From Legionella sp. (GTDB lineage: Bacteria; Pseudomonadota; Gammaproteobacteria; Legionellales; Legionellaceae), in assembly GCA_031291095.1 (NCBI GenBank), contig JARLJR010000016.1:1-63861 (forward strand): a stretch of 63,861 nt of DNA, in the 5' to 3' direction. The position numbers and the translations under genes were made by a program. Positions within the stretch are counted from its first letter, which is position 1. Each line of letters starts with the position of its first letter. The notes beneath the pieces were generated by a model that was not told the DNA's origin, ran no database searches, and was given only the letters and a program-made list of their open reading frames with translations. This document shows, piece by piece, positions 1 to 8,530 of this stretch.

Positions 1-470
1 GGCGTTGCGTATCCTAAACTTTTTCTTGGTCGACTGTTCAGTTGATCTGCGATTATTTCTAAATCCTGATCATTCACGTTCGTAAAACAACTTCCTTTCT
101 TGAGATATTGACGGACTAATCCATTAGTATTTTCATTTAAACCACGTTCCCAAGAGGAATAAGGATGGGCAAAATAAAAATCTGTATTGAGTTCCTTGCT
201 GATATTTTCGTGATAAGCGAACTCTGAACCATTATCTGCTGTGATAGTAAATACAGAGCCAGGAAATTCCTTGAATCCCGTTATTGTTGCTTCAGAGACT
301 TTGCTTGCCAATGATGGTATCAATTTCCCCAATCTCCGATTCTCTTTTTTTCGTTAACGATAACAGGTCTATCATCAATAAAACGTCGATTTTTGATAGG
401 CCCCTGGCGCATTTGAAAATTAATCAGTGGAATTGCACTTATAACTTGGATCTAAGGGGGTTAATTTAAA
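1..470 (-). pseudogene. IS30-family transposase remnant
   Basis: Read on the minus strand, the window edge encodes the C-terminal catalytic part of an IS30-type DDE transposase: TADNGSEFA (second Asp region), HPYSSWERG with the following NENTNG, and LNSRPRKSLGY. A second piece, RPVIVNEKKRIGDW then EIDTIIGK, matches the first-Asp region of IS30 enzymes. The two pieces are broken: one extra G after GDW puts EIDTIIG out of frame (near 328-334), and the segment between GK and VSEATITG is too short for the family. The helix-turn-helix N-terminus is missing. The sequence just upstream (about 431-450, AATTGCACTTATAACTTGGA) resembles an IS30-type terminal repeat, suggesting an internal deletion joined an IS end to mid-gene. 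It is certainly non-functional; the family call is good. The element may continue left of the window. Confidence 0.8.
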
Positions 471-480
471 GCCCCTTCTC

Positions 481-814
481 CTATTCTGCACCGAGGAACT
501 GATCTGATAACTCAAGAAATTCAGCAATAATATTTTTCTTCCAGCTTAAGTATTTGTCATGTACAAATAGATATTCAAAATTACCATATGGAGTAAAGTC
601 TTTGTCATCAAGTGGCAAATATATGGTTAAATTATATTCAATATAATCTTCATTATTGATAGCACTAACATCGTATAAATGCTCTATCATACCATTAAAT
701 AGTAATTCTGAGTTTTCGGTTATTAATTTTATAGCTTCCGCGTTGAGGTATATTTTTAATTTCCCCAAAATTAATCTTATTTGTCGACGATCCGATATCA
801 AAAGTAATATTCAT
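481..814 (-). pseudogene. Small hypothetical protein, probably frameshifted
   Basis: The only good start is an ATG at 814 with GGAG eight bases upstream. It begins MNITFDIGSSTNKINFGEIK and then stops early. A second frame runs on to 481 without interruption (IYLNAEAIKLITENS... to SDQFLGAE). Removing one A from the A5 run (T5 on the plus strand, 753-757) joins the two into one protein of roughly 110 residues. The longer frame alone would need a TTG start at 801 with no ribosome site. Either a real frameshift mutation or a homopolymer sequencing error explains this. No family is recognised; the protein is acidic and looks like a small cytoplasmic or immunity-like protein, but that is only an impression. 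It sits beside the IS30 remnant. Confidence 0.55.
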
Positions 815-1039
815 CCTTAGCACTCCATAATATTCATAAAAAAGTATCTTAAAAATTATTAAGATTTAATATGGCACATATTGTTCATAATTAACCCCAA
901 TTAATCCGATAGAGAATGAAACCATCAATGTTCACTATAAGCATTCCTGTAGGGGGTGTCTCGGGTAATGCTGGCTATATGGAATTAACCCCTATTTAGT
1001 ATATAATTTAACGCTCTTAAGGCGGATTAATTAAAAAAA

Positions 1040-1432
1040 ATGATTTTAAAACGAATTTTAGCCTGGTTCGGCATGACTGTAGGACTGACCTGCTGGAGCT
1101 TAAACAGTGTCGCCCGAGCATCGGAACAAGCGGTTATAGTCCATTTTTTGTATAAATCAGATAATTTAATGCCTCTTTTTACTTTGGAAGAGCAGCTTAT
1201 TGCAGCGGTTAAAACTGCCGATGTTGGTGAATACGATGGCCATGAAATTGCAACAAATTACCGCGATGGTTATTTGTATCTGTATGGACCTGATGCGGAT
1301 CGATTATTTGAAACAATAGTCCCTATTTTAAAGGCCCAGAATTTTATGCTCGGCGCTAGGATTACCAAAAGGTATGGCCCACCAGCAGATCGTAGTCGGG
1401 AAACTGTTATCCAACTTACCGAAGAGAATTAA
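1040..1432 (+). CDS. Small secreted/periplasmic protein of unknown function
   Basis: 130 residues. Residues 1-28 form a signal peptide (MILKRILAWFGMTVGLTCWSL, cleavage likely near ARA-SE). The mature part is a compact alpha/beta domain with the pattern GEYDGHEI...DGYLYLYGPDADRLFETIVPIL followed by ITKRYG. This pattern recurs in small bacterial proteins of unknown function, in which a GExDGxE stretch precedes a YGPDADxL stretch. No catalytic site is evident. A TATAAT-like hexamer lies at 1002-1007. The gene stands alone between two minus-strand genes, so it is probably monocistronic. Coding status is supported by the signal peptide and conserved pattern; function is unknown. Confidence 0.7.
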   Translation: MILKRILAWFGMTVGLTCWSLNSVARASEQAVIVHFLYKSDNLMPLFTLEEQLIAAVKTADVGEYDGHEIATNYRDGYLYLYGPDADRLFETIVPILKAQNFMLGARITKRYGPPADRSRETVIQLTEEN

Positions 1433-1555
1433 ACAATAATTTGGCTGAATTGATTCTAGGGCCTTAGGCTTATTATCTTGCTATTCTATAATTCAACTCG
1501 TACTGATTTCACATAATACTGCCTATTATTTAATAGACAAATTAGATACATGATC

Positions 1556-2527
1556 TTATGTTTTTATGAGGTGGGCGCTGTAATTAAAGCCTGCGCCAAA
1601 AGAAACCAAAATAATATGCTTATCCGTGCCAATTTCATGTTTAAAAGAATGATAAGCGACAGGAACACTGGCATTGCCTATGTTGCCGTACTCAGCAATA
1701 GTGTTGCACATTTTGATATGCTTTGGCGAACCCAGTTTTTCATATAGGGCATCCGAGATACGCTGATTGGCCTGATGGGGAATAATATAATCAATCTCGC
1801 CTAGGTTAAGATTACTCTTTTCTAATACTTGCTCAATCATATTATTCATTTGTTTGATCGCATTAATAAAGACGTCTTTTCCCAACATCGAAACATAATG
1901 CTCTTTATTCATCAGCCGCTCCTGGGTTAGAGGAATCTCTGAGCCACCCGCTTTAATGTAGAGCTTGTCTATCCCTGAACTGTCGCTACCTAATGCGCTA
2001 GCAATAATGCCTTTGTGTTCCTCGAAATTTTCTCCTACTAAAAAAGCTCCTGCGCCATCGCCAAATAAAGGACTAGTTTGTGGGTCGTCGTCATTAATGA
2101 TCGCCGACATTTTTTCGACCCCTACAATAATGCCATTTTTATACAACCCAGAACGAATTAAGGCATTTGCCGTAGCTAGTAAATGGAGAAAACCACTGCA
2201 TGCGGCCATAACATCAAAACAAAAAAGGTTATGATTTAGATTTAATTTATTGCAAATTTTATTGGCTGTTGCTGGTAATAAGGAGTCTGGTGTTGAAGTA
2301 GCACATAAAAGAAAGTCGATAGGTAGGTTATTTCTTTCTAATATGGGTCTTACTGCTTTCACGGCTAAGTCCGAAGTTGCCTCATCTGGAGATGCTTTGT
2401 GCCTTAATTTAATTCCTGTTCTTCTCTCGATCCAATCATGATCTAGATTAAATCTGGTTTCAAAAACATCATTAGCTACTTCTTTCGCAGGAATATAACA
2501 ATGCGAATCCAGGATACTTGTATTCAT
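1556..2527 (-). CDS. FabH-like 3-oxoacyl-ACP synthase III family protein
   Basis: 323 residues, normal for the KAS III/FabH family, which condenses an acyl-CoA with malonyl-ACP. The catalytic triad is visible: Cys110 in AACSGF, His251 in PHQANQRI and Asn282 in YGNIGNAS, plus the FGDGAGAFLVG loop (about 155-165) and the C-terminal SFGAGFNYSA. It should therefore be active. Housekeeping fabH normally lies in plsX-fabH-fabD; here the gene is alone, flanked by a secreted unknown and a Fic gene, so it is more likely a second, specialised KAS III (unusual primer such as branched or secondary-metabolite acyl groups). The ATG at 2527 follows an AAAAGGATT ribosome site. Family assignment is firm; substrate is unknown. 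Confidence 0.88.
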   Translation of the reverse strand: MNTSILDSHCYIPAKEVANDVFETRFNLDHDWIERRTGIKLRHKASPDEATSDLAVKAVRPILERNNLPIDFLLCATSTPDSLLPATANKICNKLNLNHNLFCFDVMAACSGFLHLLATANALIRSGLYKNGIIVGVEKMSAIINDDDPQTSPLFGDGAGAFLVGENFEEHKGIIASALGSDSSGIDKLYIKAGGSEIPLTQERLMNKEHYVSMLGKDVFINAIKQMNNMIEQVLEKSNLNLGEIDYIIPHQANQRISDALYEKLGSPKHIKMCNTIAEYGNIGNASVPVAYHSFKHEIGTDKHIILVSFGAGFNYSAHLIKT

Positions 2528-3011
2528 GTGAATCCTTTTAGATTATAAATTTCAAAACTGATAAATATACATTCAATTTCAGATGGTTTAATTATAGACC
2601 AATTGTTTGATTTATTTGTTTTTGATCTTTTTTATTAAAAAGTACCCAAATAGGCTTCGTCAACTTATAAGGTGTCATTAAATTTAAAATGAAAGAAAAA
2701 ACCAATTATGATGCGATTTGTATGTTTCATCACAAAGAAACTACAGCGTATATTTTTTACGTCTGTAGAACCAGTTGATTTAATAAGATGTTAATCGATT
2801 AGTACTAATTGTTGTCACAAAACCCATCGAACATCCACTTTTGAGGACTTCCACAGGCCTCTATTAGATCAGACCTAATATACAAACCATACCATGGTTA
2901 AAGAAATCAGCAGCAGAAAGGAGTTTTGCTACTTGAATGGCCGCCAACCAAACATTGACGGGGTGACCAAATATGTTACAATAAAATCAATTTAATTCCA
3001 GAAAAATAAAT
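2528..3011. other. Long AT-rich intergenic region
   Basis: 484 bases between the divergent FabH-like gene and the Fic gene. It must hold both promoters. I see no RNA gene, no long ORF and no strong repeat. The sequence is AT-rich, with a slightly richer patch around 2820-2960. A tract ending GTTACAATAAAATC (about 2975-2990) could carry the -10 region of the Fic gene, but no convincing -35 partner is visible. Confidence 0.4.
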
Positions 3012-4556
3012 ATGAAAATTTCAGCAGCTATCCAAGCAAGATTAGATAAACTTGACGAGAGCAAATCTATTCTGAAAGTAATTGTTATAGGGATACGAAC
3101 TGGGCAAATAACTGGCGAAGAAGCCGAGTTGCGTGAATTTATTCGCGCACATAGTACAGATCCAACGGAAATAGAATGTATTAATGACCCTTCTTCTGAA
3201 TACAGCTCAACTCTAATCAGTGAGTTATTTAGTGGCGATCTTTCTACCCGAACAGAAGAGGCAAAAAATAATATTTTAATAGCCTTTCGTGTGTTCTTCG
3301 AAAAAAATCCACTTGCTATTGCAAAATCAACTTTGCGACATGTTGACGGGGAAGAACGATGGAGCGAGTCCGCCGCCCAAAGAATCTGCTCTTCTCCTGA
3401 ATTTCAAAATAAACTTATGCCTGAGCTATCAAGATTTATTGATGTTTATGCCCCCGACCTTCAAGAGGTTGAATTGCGCAGACTTGTGAGTGCATTCCAC
3501 GAAAGCTCAACATTGAGACAAATGATAATTGATGCTTTTATCTCGGGAAATTTCAATGCGCCTCATTGTGCAAGAAATGTTATAGCAGATAAAGACTTAC
3601 AACCCCATATCGCAAACCATTACCATCCTGCTCATAAGAACGATAATGAATTTTTTTATCGGGATTTTCCTACGCTTGAATTGTGGCGCTTATTTATGGA
3701 TGGGAATCAACAATATGATGGCTGGTTACGATATGAAGCGCGTGAAAAAGGGTGTATTAACAAACTTTATCAAGGATGGTTATATGTAAGACAAACAACT
3801 TATGAGCCGCTCACTCCCGCTTATTTTAAAAATATTCATGCCATTTGTGCTCAAGGCATCGTACTCGGAGACATGCATGGTCAATTCAGAGAATATAGAC
3901 CTAGTTTTGGTTTGTCTACTGATTCAATGACCTTTCTGGGTTATATAGAACACATTCGGCATCTAAATGATCTTTGTTCATTGCAGGCACAGCCTCTCTC
4001 CAGTGGCTTCGATGCTATAAGCAGAATCGAGACCCCAGAACTAGAAAGAACCATAAAAAGCATTATCCAGGAATATGAATCAAAAATTTTGAATGACTCT
4101 GAAAACCCACAAGCAGTCTTGCAAGCCATAATTATTCTTTGTAAGAAGCTTGTCCTCATTCATCCTTTTAATGACTGTAACGGACGAGTGTTCAGCAATC
4201 TCATTTTAAATCGTGAATTAATTAGAAATGGATTTTCTCCAACCTTACTAGATAATCCCAATCGCATGGATGGATATTCAATCAATGAATTTATGTCGGA
4301 ACTTCTCCGAGGAATGGACAATTTTCAACGCTTAAAAAATGAAGGATTATATAAAGACACACCTACTACTATTGAGTTACTGAAAACTCAAACTTACCCT
4401 ATACCTGAAATTTGGAGTTTAGCCGCACCATCTAAAGCTAAGTCAGGCAGTGAAGTGGCTTTAAATCAATATGCGTTTTTTGTTGAAGCTGACGGTATTC
4501 CAACAAAATCAGAAAGGCACACTCCAGGCCCCTACCACTTAAATAAAAATCAATAG
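3012..4556 (+). CDS. Fic/DOC-domain protein, candidate secreted effector
   Basis: 514 residues. The Fic signature is at residues 384-392, HPFNDCNGR: the catalytic His, Pro-Phe, and NGR needed for nucleotide-phosphate binding are present, but the usual G before NGR is Cys and the acidic position is shifted (ND). Fic enzymes transfer AMP or another nucleotide moiety to hydroxyl side chains of proteins. Upstream, about 230-345, is a helical region ending in a GIVLGDMHGQFRE segment. The first 200 residues are helical with no recognised domain. No signal peptide or membrane segment. In Legionella such stand-alone Fic proteins are often type IV secreted effectors, but I see no definitive secretion signal in the C-terminus. 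No obvious (S/T)xxxE(G/N) inhibitory motif. Start is ATG at 3012 without a strong ribosome site. Confidence 0.78.
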   Translation: MKISAAIQARLDKLDESKSILKVIVIGIRTGQITGEEAELREFIRAHSTDPTEIECINDPSSEYSSTLISELFSGDLSTRTEEAKNNILIAFRVFFEKNPLAIAKSTLRHVDGEERWSESAAQRICSSPEFQNKLMPELSRFIDVYAPDLQEVELRRLVSAFHESSTLRQMIIDAFISGNFNAPHCARNVIADKDLQPHIANHYHPAHKNDNEFFYRDFPTLELWRLFMDGNQQYDGWLRYEAREKGCINKLYQGWLYVRQTTYEPLTPAYFKNIHAICAQGIVLGDMHGQFREYRPSFGLSTDSMTFLGYIEHIRHLNDLCSLQAQPLSSGFDAISRIETPELERTIKSIIQEYESKILNDSENPQAVLQAIIILCKKLVLIHPFNDCNGRVFSNLILNRELIRNGFSPTLLDNPNRMDGYSINEFMSELLRGMDNFQRLKNEGLYKDTPTTIELLKTQTYPIPEIWSLAAPSKAKSGSEVALNQYAFFVEADGIPTKSERHTPGPYHLNKNQ

Positions 4557-4908
4557 AGCGACCCCCTAAAAAGCTAACAATAGTAGCCAAAAGAATAAAT
4601 ATTAAAAATACAATTTAAGCCCAAGTTTATTTGCAAATAAATCTCTTTCCTATATAATTTCCGCACAACGGAATCCTTTTTTAAACAAATCAACGATATA
4701 AAGCAGAACCATTTAATATATGCCATAAGAATCAGCTACAACTCTGATGTTACAACCTAAAAAAGTCTTGGTTGCACCTACATATGATTAGCAGTTCAAA
4801 AGCCAATAAGTTCATGTTTTATGGAAGATATCAGCGCTTGATGCATTAGATACACTAAATTCCCGCATCTTAATAAATAGAATGATTTAAATCTAGAGGT
4901 TTCATATT
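4557..4908. other. Intergenic region between two candidate effector genes
   Basis: 352 AT-rich bases separating the Fic gene from the NLS-bearing gene, both on the plus strand. No ORF with coding character and no clear terminator hairpin. Just before the downstream gene are CTTAAT at about 4869 and TTTAAAT at about 4886, and an AGAGG ribosome site (4895-4899) ten bases before the ATG at 4909. Confidence 0.4.
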
Positions 4909-6960
4909 ATGGCTACTACACAGCTTCTTAATTCTGCAGAGATTAAAGCAGGACATAAAGCATATAACCAAAAAAATTTTAAAGAAGCGTTACGACACTA
5001 CGAGAACTGTTTAAAAGGTTATCCCAAAACACTTCCAAGAAGAAATAAAACCGCTTATTATGAAGATTTAATCTATATATTAGGTGAAATTGCTATAACC
5101 TGCACCGAATACATTATAGACGAATATCCAACAACGCTGCGTCGAGAAGACGCTCTTAAATTTCTTAAAAAAGCGAAAAGCACGTATGATGAAATAGAAC
5201 ACATTGCTGAAGCACAAGAAATTGACGGCAGAGTTGCTGAAATTTTCGATCTTTGCCAACAGGCAGAACAAAAAATTAATCCACCTAAAGTTAATGTCGC
5301 TGCTAACGCTAAAAAAAGAAAACATGCATCAACAGTTATTCAACTGGATAGTGATGAAGAAGAGCCAGCAAGAAAAAAAACAAAGACGCCACAAGCTGCG
5401 CCCTCTTCCTCAAGCCCATCATTAGACGTGCTGATTTCTATTGCTTCAGAAGCAACAAGTTCTTTAGAAGCATCTACTGCGACATTAAGCCATGTAATAA
5501 ATCCAGTAGCAATGCCATCTCCCACTATCACCAGTAATGGGGCGCCAAGACAAAGAAAAAACCCATTCCCTAGCGCGGCAGAAAGCTCGTCTTCCATTTC
5601 AATTAGGACTACTGAGTCAGTGAGTACAACAAGCTCATCTTCTTTTTCTCCGGCAATCCCAAGACAAATAACAAGCTCCTTACCTATTGCAACAGAAAGC
5701 GCTTCTATTTCGATCACCACGTCAAGACAAGTAACCAGTTCTCAGTCAATGGATGTAGATGTCGCTATAGAAATTCCAAGACCGGGAAACAATTCTTTAT
5801 CGAGAACAGCAAATAGCCTTTCTTCTGTTTCTACGGCAGCACCAATACAAGAAAATGCTCAAGCAATGAATGTCGATACCTCGGTAGCAATACCAAGATC
5901 AACTAGACCTATACCTGTTGTAGCAACCTCTGCTGTTATTACTGCAACAGAAACCAGCGCTCAGTCGATGGATGTAGATGTTGCCATAGCAACCCCAAGA
6001 CAGGTAGATCGTTCTTTAACGAGAACAGCAGATAGCCTTTCTTCTGTGCCTACTGCAGCGCTAATACAAACAAATACTCAGCCAATGAATGTCAATAGGT
6101 CAGTGGAAATACCAAGACCAAGCAGTGCTACGCCTGTAGCAACCCTGTCTGTTATTGCTGTGACATCAGCAAATAACCCACTACCTAGGGCTGTAAGCCT
6201 TCCTGCAGCAGGAGCTCCAAGGCCAATAAACACGCCTCCTGCCCCTGTGCAACAACAGCCAGCTCCGGCGCAACGCCAACCCGCAGCATTAGTAAGTCAA
6301 CAAGGTTTGTTTAGGCAACCATCAGCTTTGCCAGCACACACTATTACCACCAATGCTCCTAAACTTTCTGAAAAAATGGCTTATCAAAGTGCTGGCAATA
6401 TGGGTGCATTTATTCAAACCATGAAATCTATTGCTGATTCCATACCGCAAAATAGTAAAAAATTGGCTGAACTGTTGGCTGTGATTGCTGATTTTTATTA
6501 TTTCTTTGATCAAGTATCACCCTCAGATGAGTTAAAAAAATTACTCTCTGGCTCATTAAATTTTAGAGCAAGACTCGATGCAAATATTTTACAAATAGAT
6601 CCTACTATTCCTAATATTTTGGCAAGAAGACAAATTTTTCTAAGAAGCTTATCAACATTAATGTTTACTAACTGTACGGATAATTTACCTAATGCACCAA
6701 TTCCTATTGCAGAAGCTAAAAATTATTTTTTAGATATCCTTGATAAAGAAATAGCAGCATTTACGCACATTAATACGCCTGTTTTTGATGAAATGGCAGA
6801 AAAGCTGTGTGATTATTTTATTATGAAAACCACCCAGCTTAATATTGCAGGTGAATGGACACTATTATTCAACCAAAGTTTCAGAAAAACCTATGAGGAA
6901 CACAAGAAGCCAAATCAAATGGCAGCAGTGCAAGAGCATGGGCCAGCACCGACACTATAG
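4909..6960 (+). CDS. Low-complexity protein with bipartite NLS and SIM-like motif; candidate nuclear effector
   Basis: 683 residues in three parts. Residues about 10-125 are helical and TPR-like (AEIKAGHKAYNQKNFKEALRHYENCL...). Residues 135-160 hold two basic clusters, KKRKH (135-139) and RKKTK (155-159), split by VIQLDSDEEE (143-152): this is the layout of a bipartite nuclear localisation signal enclosing a SUMO-interaction-like motif (hydrophobic V-I-x-L followed by acidic/Ser). Residues about 165-490 are Ser/Thr/Ala/Pro-rich and include a direct duplication with an exact 219-base (73-residue) period beginning SQSMDVDVAI / AQSMDVDVAI. Residues about 495-660 form a second helical domain. No signal peptide or enzyme motif. 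These traits fit a host-targeted Legionella effector, an inference only. It has an AGAGG ribosome site before the ATG. Confidence 0.75.
   Translation: MATTQLLNSAEIKAGHKAYNQKNFKEALRHYENCLKGYPKTLPRRNKTAYYEDLIYILGEIAITCTEYIIDEYPTTLRREDALKFLKKAKSTYDEIEHIAEAQEIDGRVAEIFDLCQQAEQKINPPKVNVAANAKKRKHASTVIQLDSDEEEPARKKTKTPQAAPSSSSPSLDVLISIASEATSSLEASTATLSHVINPVAMPSPTITSNGAPRQRKNPFPSAAESSSSISIRTTESVSTTSSSSFSPAIPRQITSSLPIATESASISITTSRQVTSSQSMDVDVAIEIPRPGNNSLSRTANSLSSVSTAAPIQENAQAMNVDTSVAIPRSTRPIPVVATSAVITATETSAQSMDVDVAIATPRQVDRSLTRTADSLSSVPTAALIQTNTQPMNVNRSVEIPRPSSATPVATLSVIAVTSANNPLPRAVSLPAAGAPRPINTPPAPVQQQPAPAQRQPAALVSQQGLFRQPSALPAHTITTNAPKLSEKMAYQSAGNMGAFIQTMKSIADSIPQNSKKLAELLAVIADFYYFFDQVSPSDELKKLLSGSLNFRARLDANILQIDPTIPNILARRQIFLRSLSTLMFTNCTDNLPNAPIPIAEAKNYFLDILDKEIAAFTHINTPVFDEMAEKLCDYFIMKTTQLNIAGEWTLLFNQSFRKTYEEHKKPNQMAAVQEHGPAPTL
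5742..6180 (+). repeat. In-frame tandem duplication, 219-base period
   Basis: Two copies inside the coding region, 5742-5960 and 5961 to about 6180. Landmarks recur exactly 219 bases apart: TCAGTC(A/G)ATGGATGTAGATG at 5742 and 5961, and AGAACAGC at 5803 and 6022. Synonymous and non-synonymous differences have accumulated, so the duplication is not recent. It expands the Ser/Pro-rich linker of the encoded protein. Confidence 0.85.
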
Positions 6961-6992
6961 GCAAGCGTGTCGCCAATTTTTGAGAAACCATC

Positions 6993-7015
6993 AGGGGCTT
7001 TTCAGCCCCCTTTGG
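6993..7015 (+). terminator. Candidate intrinsic terminator
   Basis: AGGGGCT, a short TTTC loop, then AGCCCCC followed by TTT, 33 bases after the stop of the preceding gene. The stem is G/C-rich, but the T tract is only three bases, so strength is uncertain. Confidence 0.5.
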
Positions 7016-7144
7016 GACTTTAATTAGTGATCCAGCCCAATATAGGGGTGAAGTATCGGGGCAAGTTTCAGCAATTAGACGTTACCGCGAGATAAGTGTA
7101 TATTGAGTAAAACACCATAAATATCAGTAAATTGAGATTTTAAA

Positions 7145-7606
7145 ATGCAACGTAAATACACCCTCCTTACCTTAATCCTGGCGGGGTTAATTATTACCCT
7201 TAATTGGCATGAGCAAATTACTGATTATGTGCAAAATAGGCTACATCCAAAACCCAAACAGCTTTGGTTTTGCCCATCCCCTGATCAGGTAGCAGCGAAT
7301 CAATCAAATCCCGGTGCTTTTAGCATCAATGGAATGGATTGGGTCGTTGATTTCCATGGTTGGCCAGCTCCCGAAAAAATAGGTTTTATGCAAGCATTAA
7401 TCAGTGAAGATAACAATGTGACTTGCTATTACAAATGGAATAACCCTAAAGAGCCAGGGACTAATTTGTGGATGACTGTTAAATTATCTCCAGTAGTTAC
7501 TGAGAAAATTCGCTCTTATGGCTCTTATTGGCAACAAGATAATAAGACTGCAAATATTTGCTCTGCTGGAATTAATGCCTGTGCTTTTGAGGTGCTCTTG
7601 AAATAA
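7145..7606 (+). CDS. Membrane-anchored or secreted protein of unknown function
   Basis: 153 residues. A single N-terminal hydrophobic segment (about residues 5-21) acts as signal anchor or signal peptide; the rest should lie in the periplasm. The mature part begins LWFCPSPDQVAAN, has several Trp and Tyr residues, and contains four Cys (in FCPSP, VTCYYKW, ANICSAG, NACAF) that could form two disulfides. A CPSPDxV start followed by WxxxFxGW and CYYKW recalls small Cys-containing periplasmic proteins of Legionella and Coxiella (DUF3757-like); I cannot confirm the family. Stand-alone gene, no clear ribosome site. Confidence 0.6.
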   Translation: MQRKYTLLTLILAGLIITLNWHEQITDYVQNRLHPKPKQLWFCPSPDQVAANQSNPGAFSINGMDWVVDFHGWPAPEKIGFMQALISEDNNVTCYYKWNNPKEPGTNLWMTVKLSPVVTEKIRSYGSYWQQDNKTANICSAGINACAFEVLLK

Positions 7607-7795
7607 GATAATCGCATAGGCTTATGCTTAGTCCATAGCCGTCAAGCCACTGGAATTCTGACTAAAAACCCAGCCTACATTCTAGTACCCGCTATGGCTC
7701 ATGAAGACATATATAAACATAGTGTCCCCAAATAATTCCCTCTCTCATCTTTTTGTGCTAAAAATAAATTCTTAACGTGTAATGAAGGAAGCTTT

Positions 7796-8380
7796 ATGAG
7801 CCTAACGGATGAGATGGTCCTTGAGTATTTAAAAAAAACAAACCCTTTAACAGCAATTGATAATCACGATGTTAAAGATGAATATGCATGTAAAACTGGA
7901 CAAATGCCGCTGACGATAGGCGTGAGTAAAGACTTAATTGATGGGATGGTTAACCGAGATAGCGAGGAAGGAGAATTAAGTGAACAGGAGATTAATGCCT
8001 TAATACGGTTACGAGATGCTCTAGAGAGCCTACCTACTTCCTTGAGTTTTCAATCTCTTTATTCGGTGGTTACCGGAGTAGATAGCATACAAAAAGAGCT
8101 CCTTGAGTCTGTTAATAATTATCTAAATAATATTCAAGAACTTAATGAACATAAATTGTTATTAAAAGCCGTTGTACTGGTTCTTAAAATTTTAGAATAT
8201 GATTTAAGCAAAAATCCTGGGCCGATTACTAGGGGTTATGGATTTTTCACGGTGGAAATTTTGTCGGACGAAAAAAGAATAGAAAATCATTCCATAGTGA
8301 AAGAACTCTTGGGTAGAATCATCGAACAATTTAATAAACACTATGAGGAAAATCCAGCGCCCATGGCAAATGTATGTTAA
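7796..8380 (+). CDS. Hypothetical cytoplasmic protein
   Basis: 194 residues, no recognised family. Mostly helical and acidic, with a likely helical bundle between residues 60 and 135 (LSEQEINALIRLRDALESL...LLKAVVLVLKILEYDL). No signal peptide, transmembrane segment or catalytic motif. The start is well supported: ATG at 7796 behind an AAGGAAG ribosome site. Such orphan helical proteins are common in Legionella accessory regions and some are effectors, but nothing here proves that. Confidence 0.65.
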   Translation: MSLTDEMVLEYLKKTNPLTAIDNHDVKDEYACKTGQMPLTIGVSKDLIDGMVNRDSEEGELSEQEINALIRLRDALESLPTSLSFQSLYSVVTGVDSIQKELLESVNNYLNNIQELNEHKLLLKAVVLVLKILEYDLSKNPGPITRGYGFFTVEILSDEKRIENHSIVKELLGRIIEQFNKHYEENPAPMANVC

Positions 8381-8431
8381 AGATGCCGTATCAGTATTGT
8401 GTGTATTTTTTGAACCAAATAAAAACGGGCT

Positions 8432-8460
8432 TCATTGCGAAGAACGTAGGTGACGAAGCA
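8432..8460. repeat. Degenerate copy of CATTGCGA...GACGAGGCAA repeat
   Basis: CATTGCGAAGAACGTAGGTG then ACGAAGCAA matches one half of the fuller repeat copies at 10806-10883 and 10929-11013. It is a fragment of that intergenic palindromic family. Confidence 0.6.
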
Positions 8461-8491
8461 ACTCACTTCTCGATGCTGGATTCGTATGCTG

Positions 8492-8521
8492 TTCCCGTAT
8501 TACAACAGCGTAATACGGGGA
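8492..8521. terminator. Strong hairpin, CCCGTATTAC palindrome
   Basis: CCCGTATTAC (8494-8503) pairs perfectly with GTAATACGGG (8510-8519) around a six-base loop and extends by further A/T and G-T pairs. It lies between convergent genes (7796-8380 and the YceI gene ending at 8531), so it can end transcription from either side. The same palindrome occurs at 53099-53126. Confidence 0.6.
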
Positions 8522-8530
8522 ATTATCTCA

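Noticed and set aside
284-469. Plus-strand ORF over the IS30 remnant
   Set aside because: It is antisense to clear transposase sequence and has no ribosome site.
2760-2900. Possible small RNA or tRNA between the FabH-like and Fic genes
   Set aside because: No T-loop (GGTTCGA) sequence, acceptor stem or stable fold could be found.
4557-4908. Possible PmrA-type box before the NLS gene
   Set aside because: CTTAAT and TTTAAAT are only weak and the expected direct repeat spacing is not convincing.
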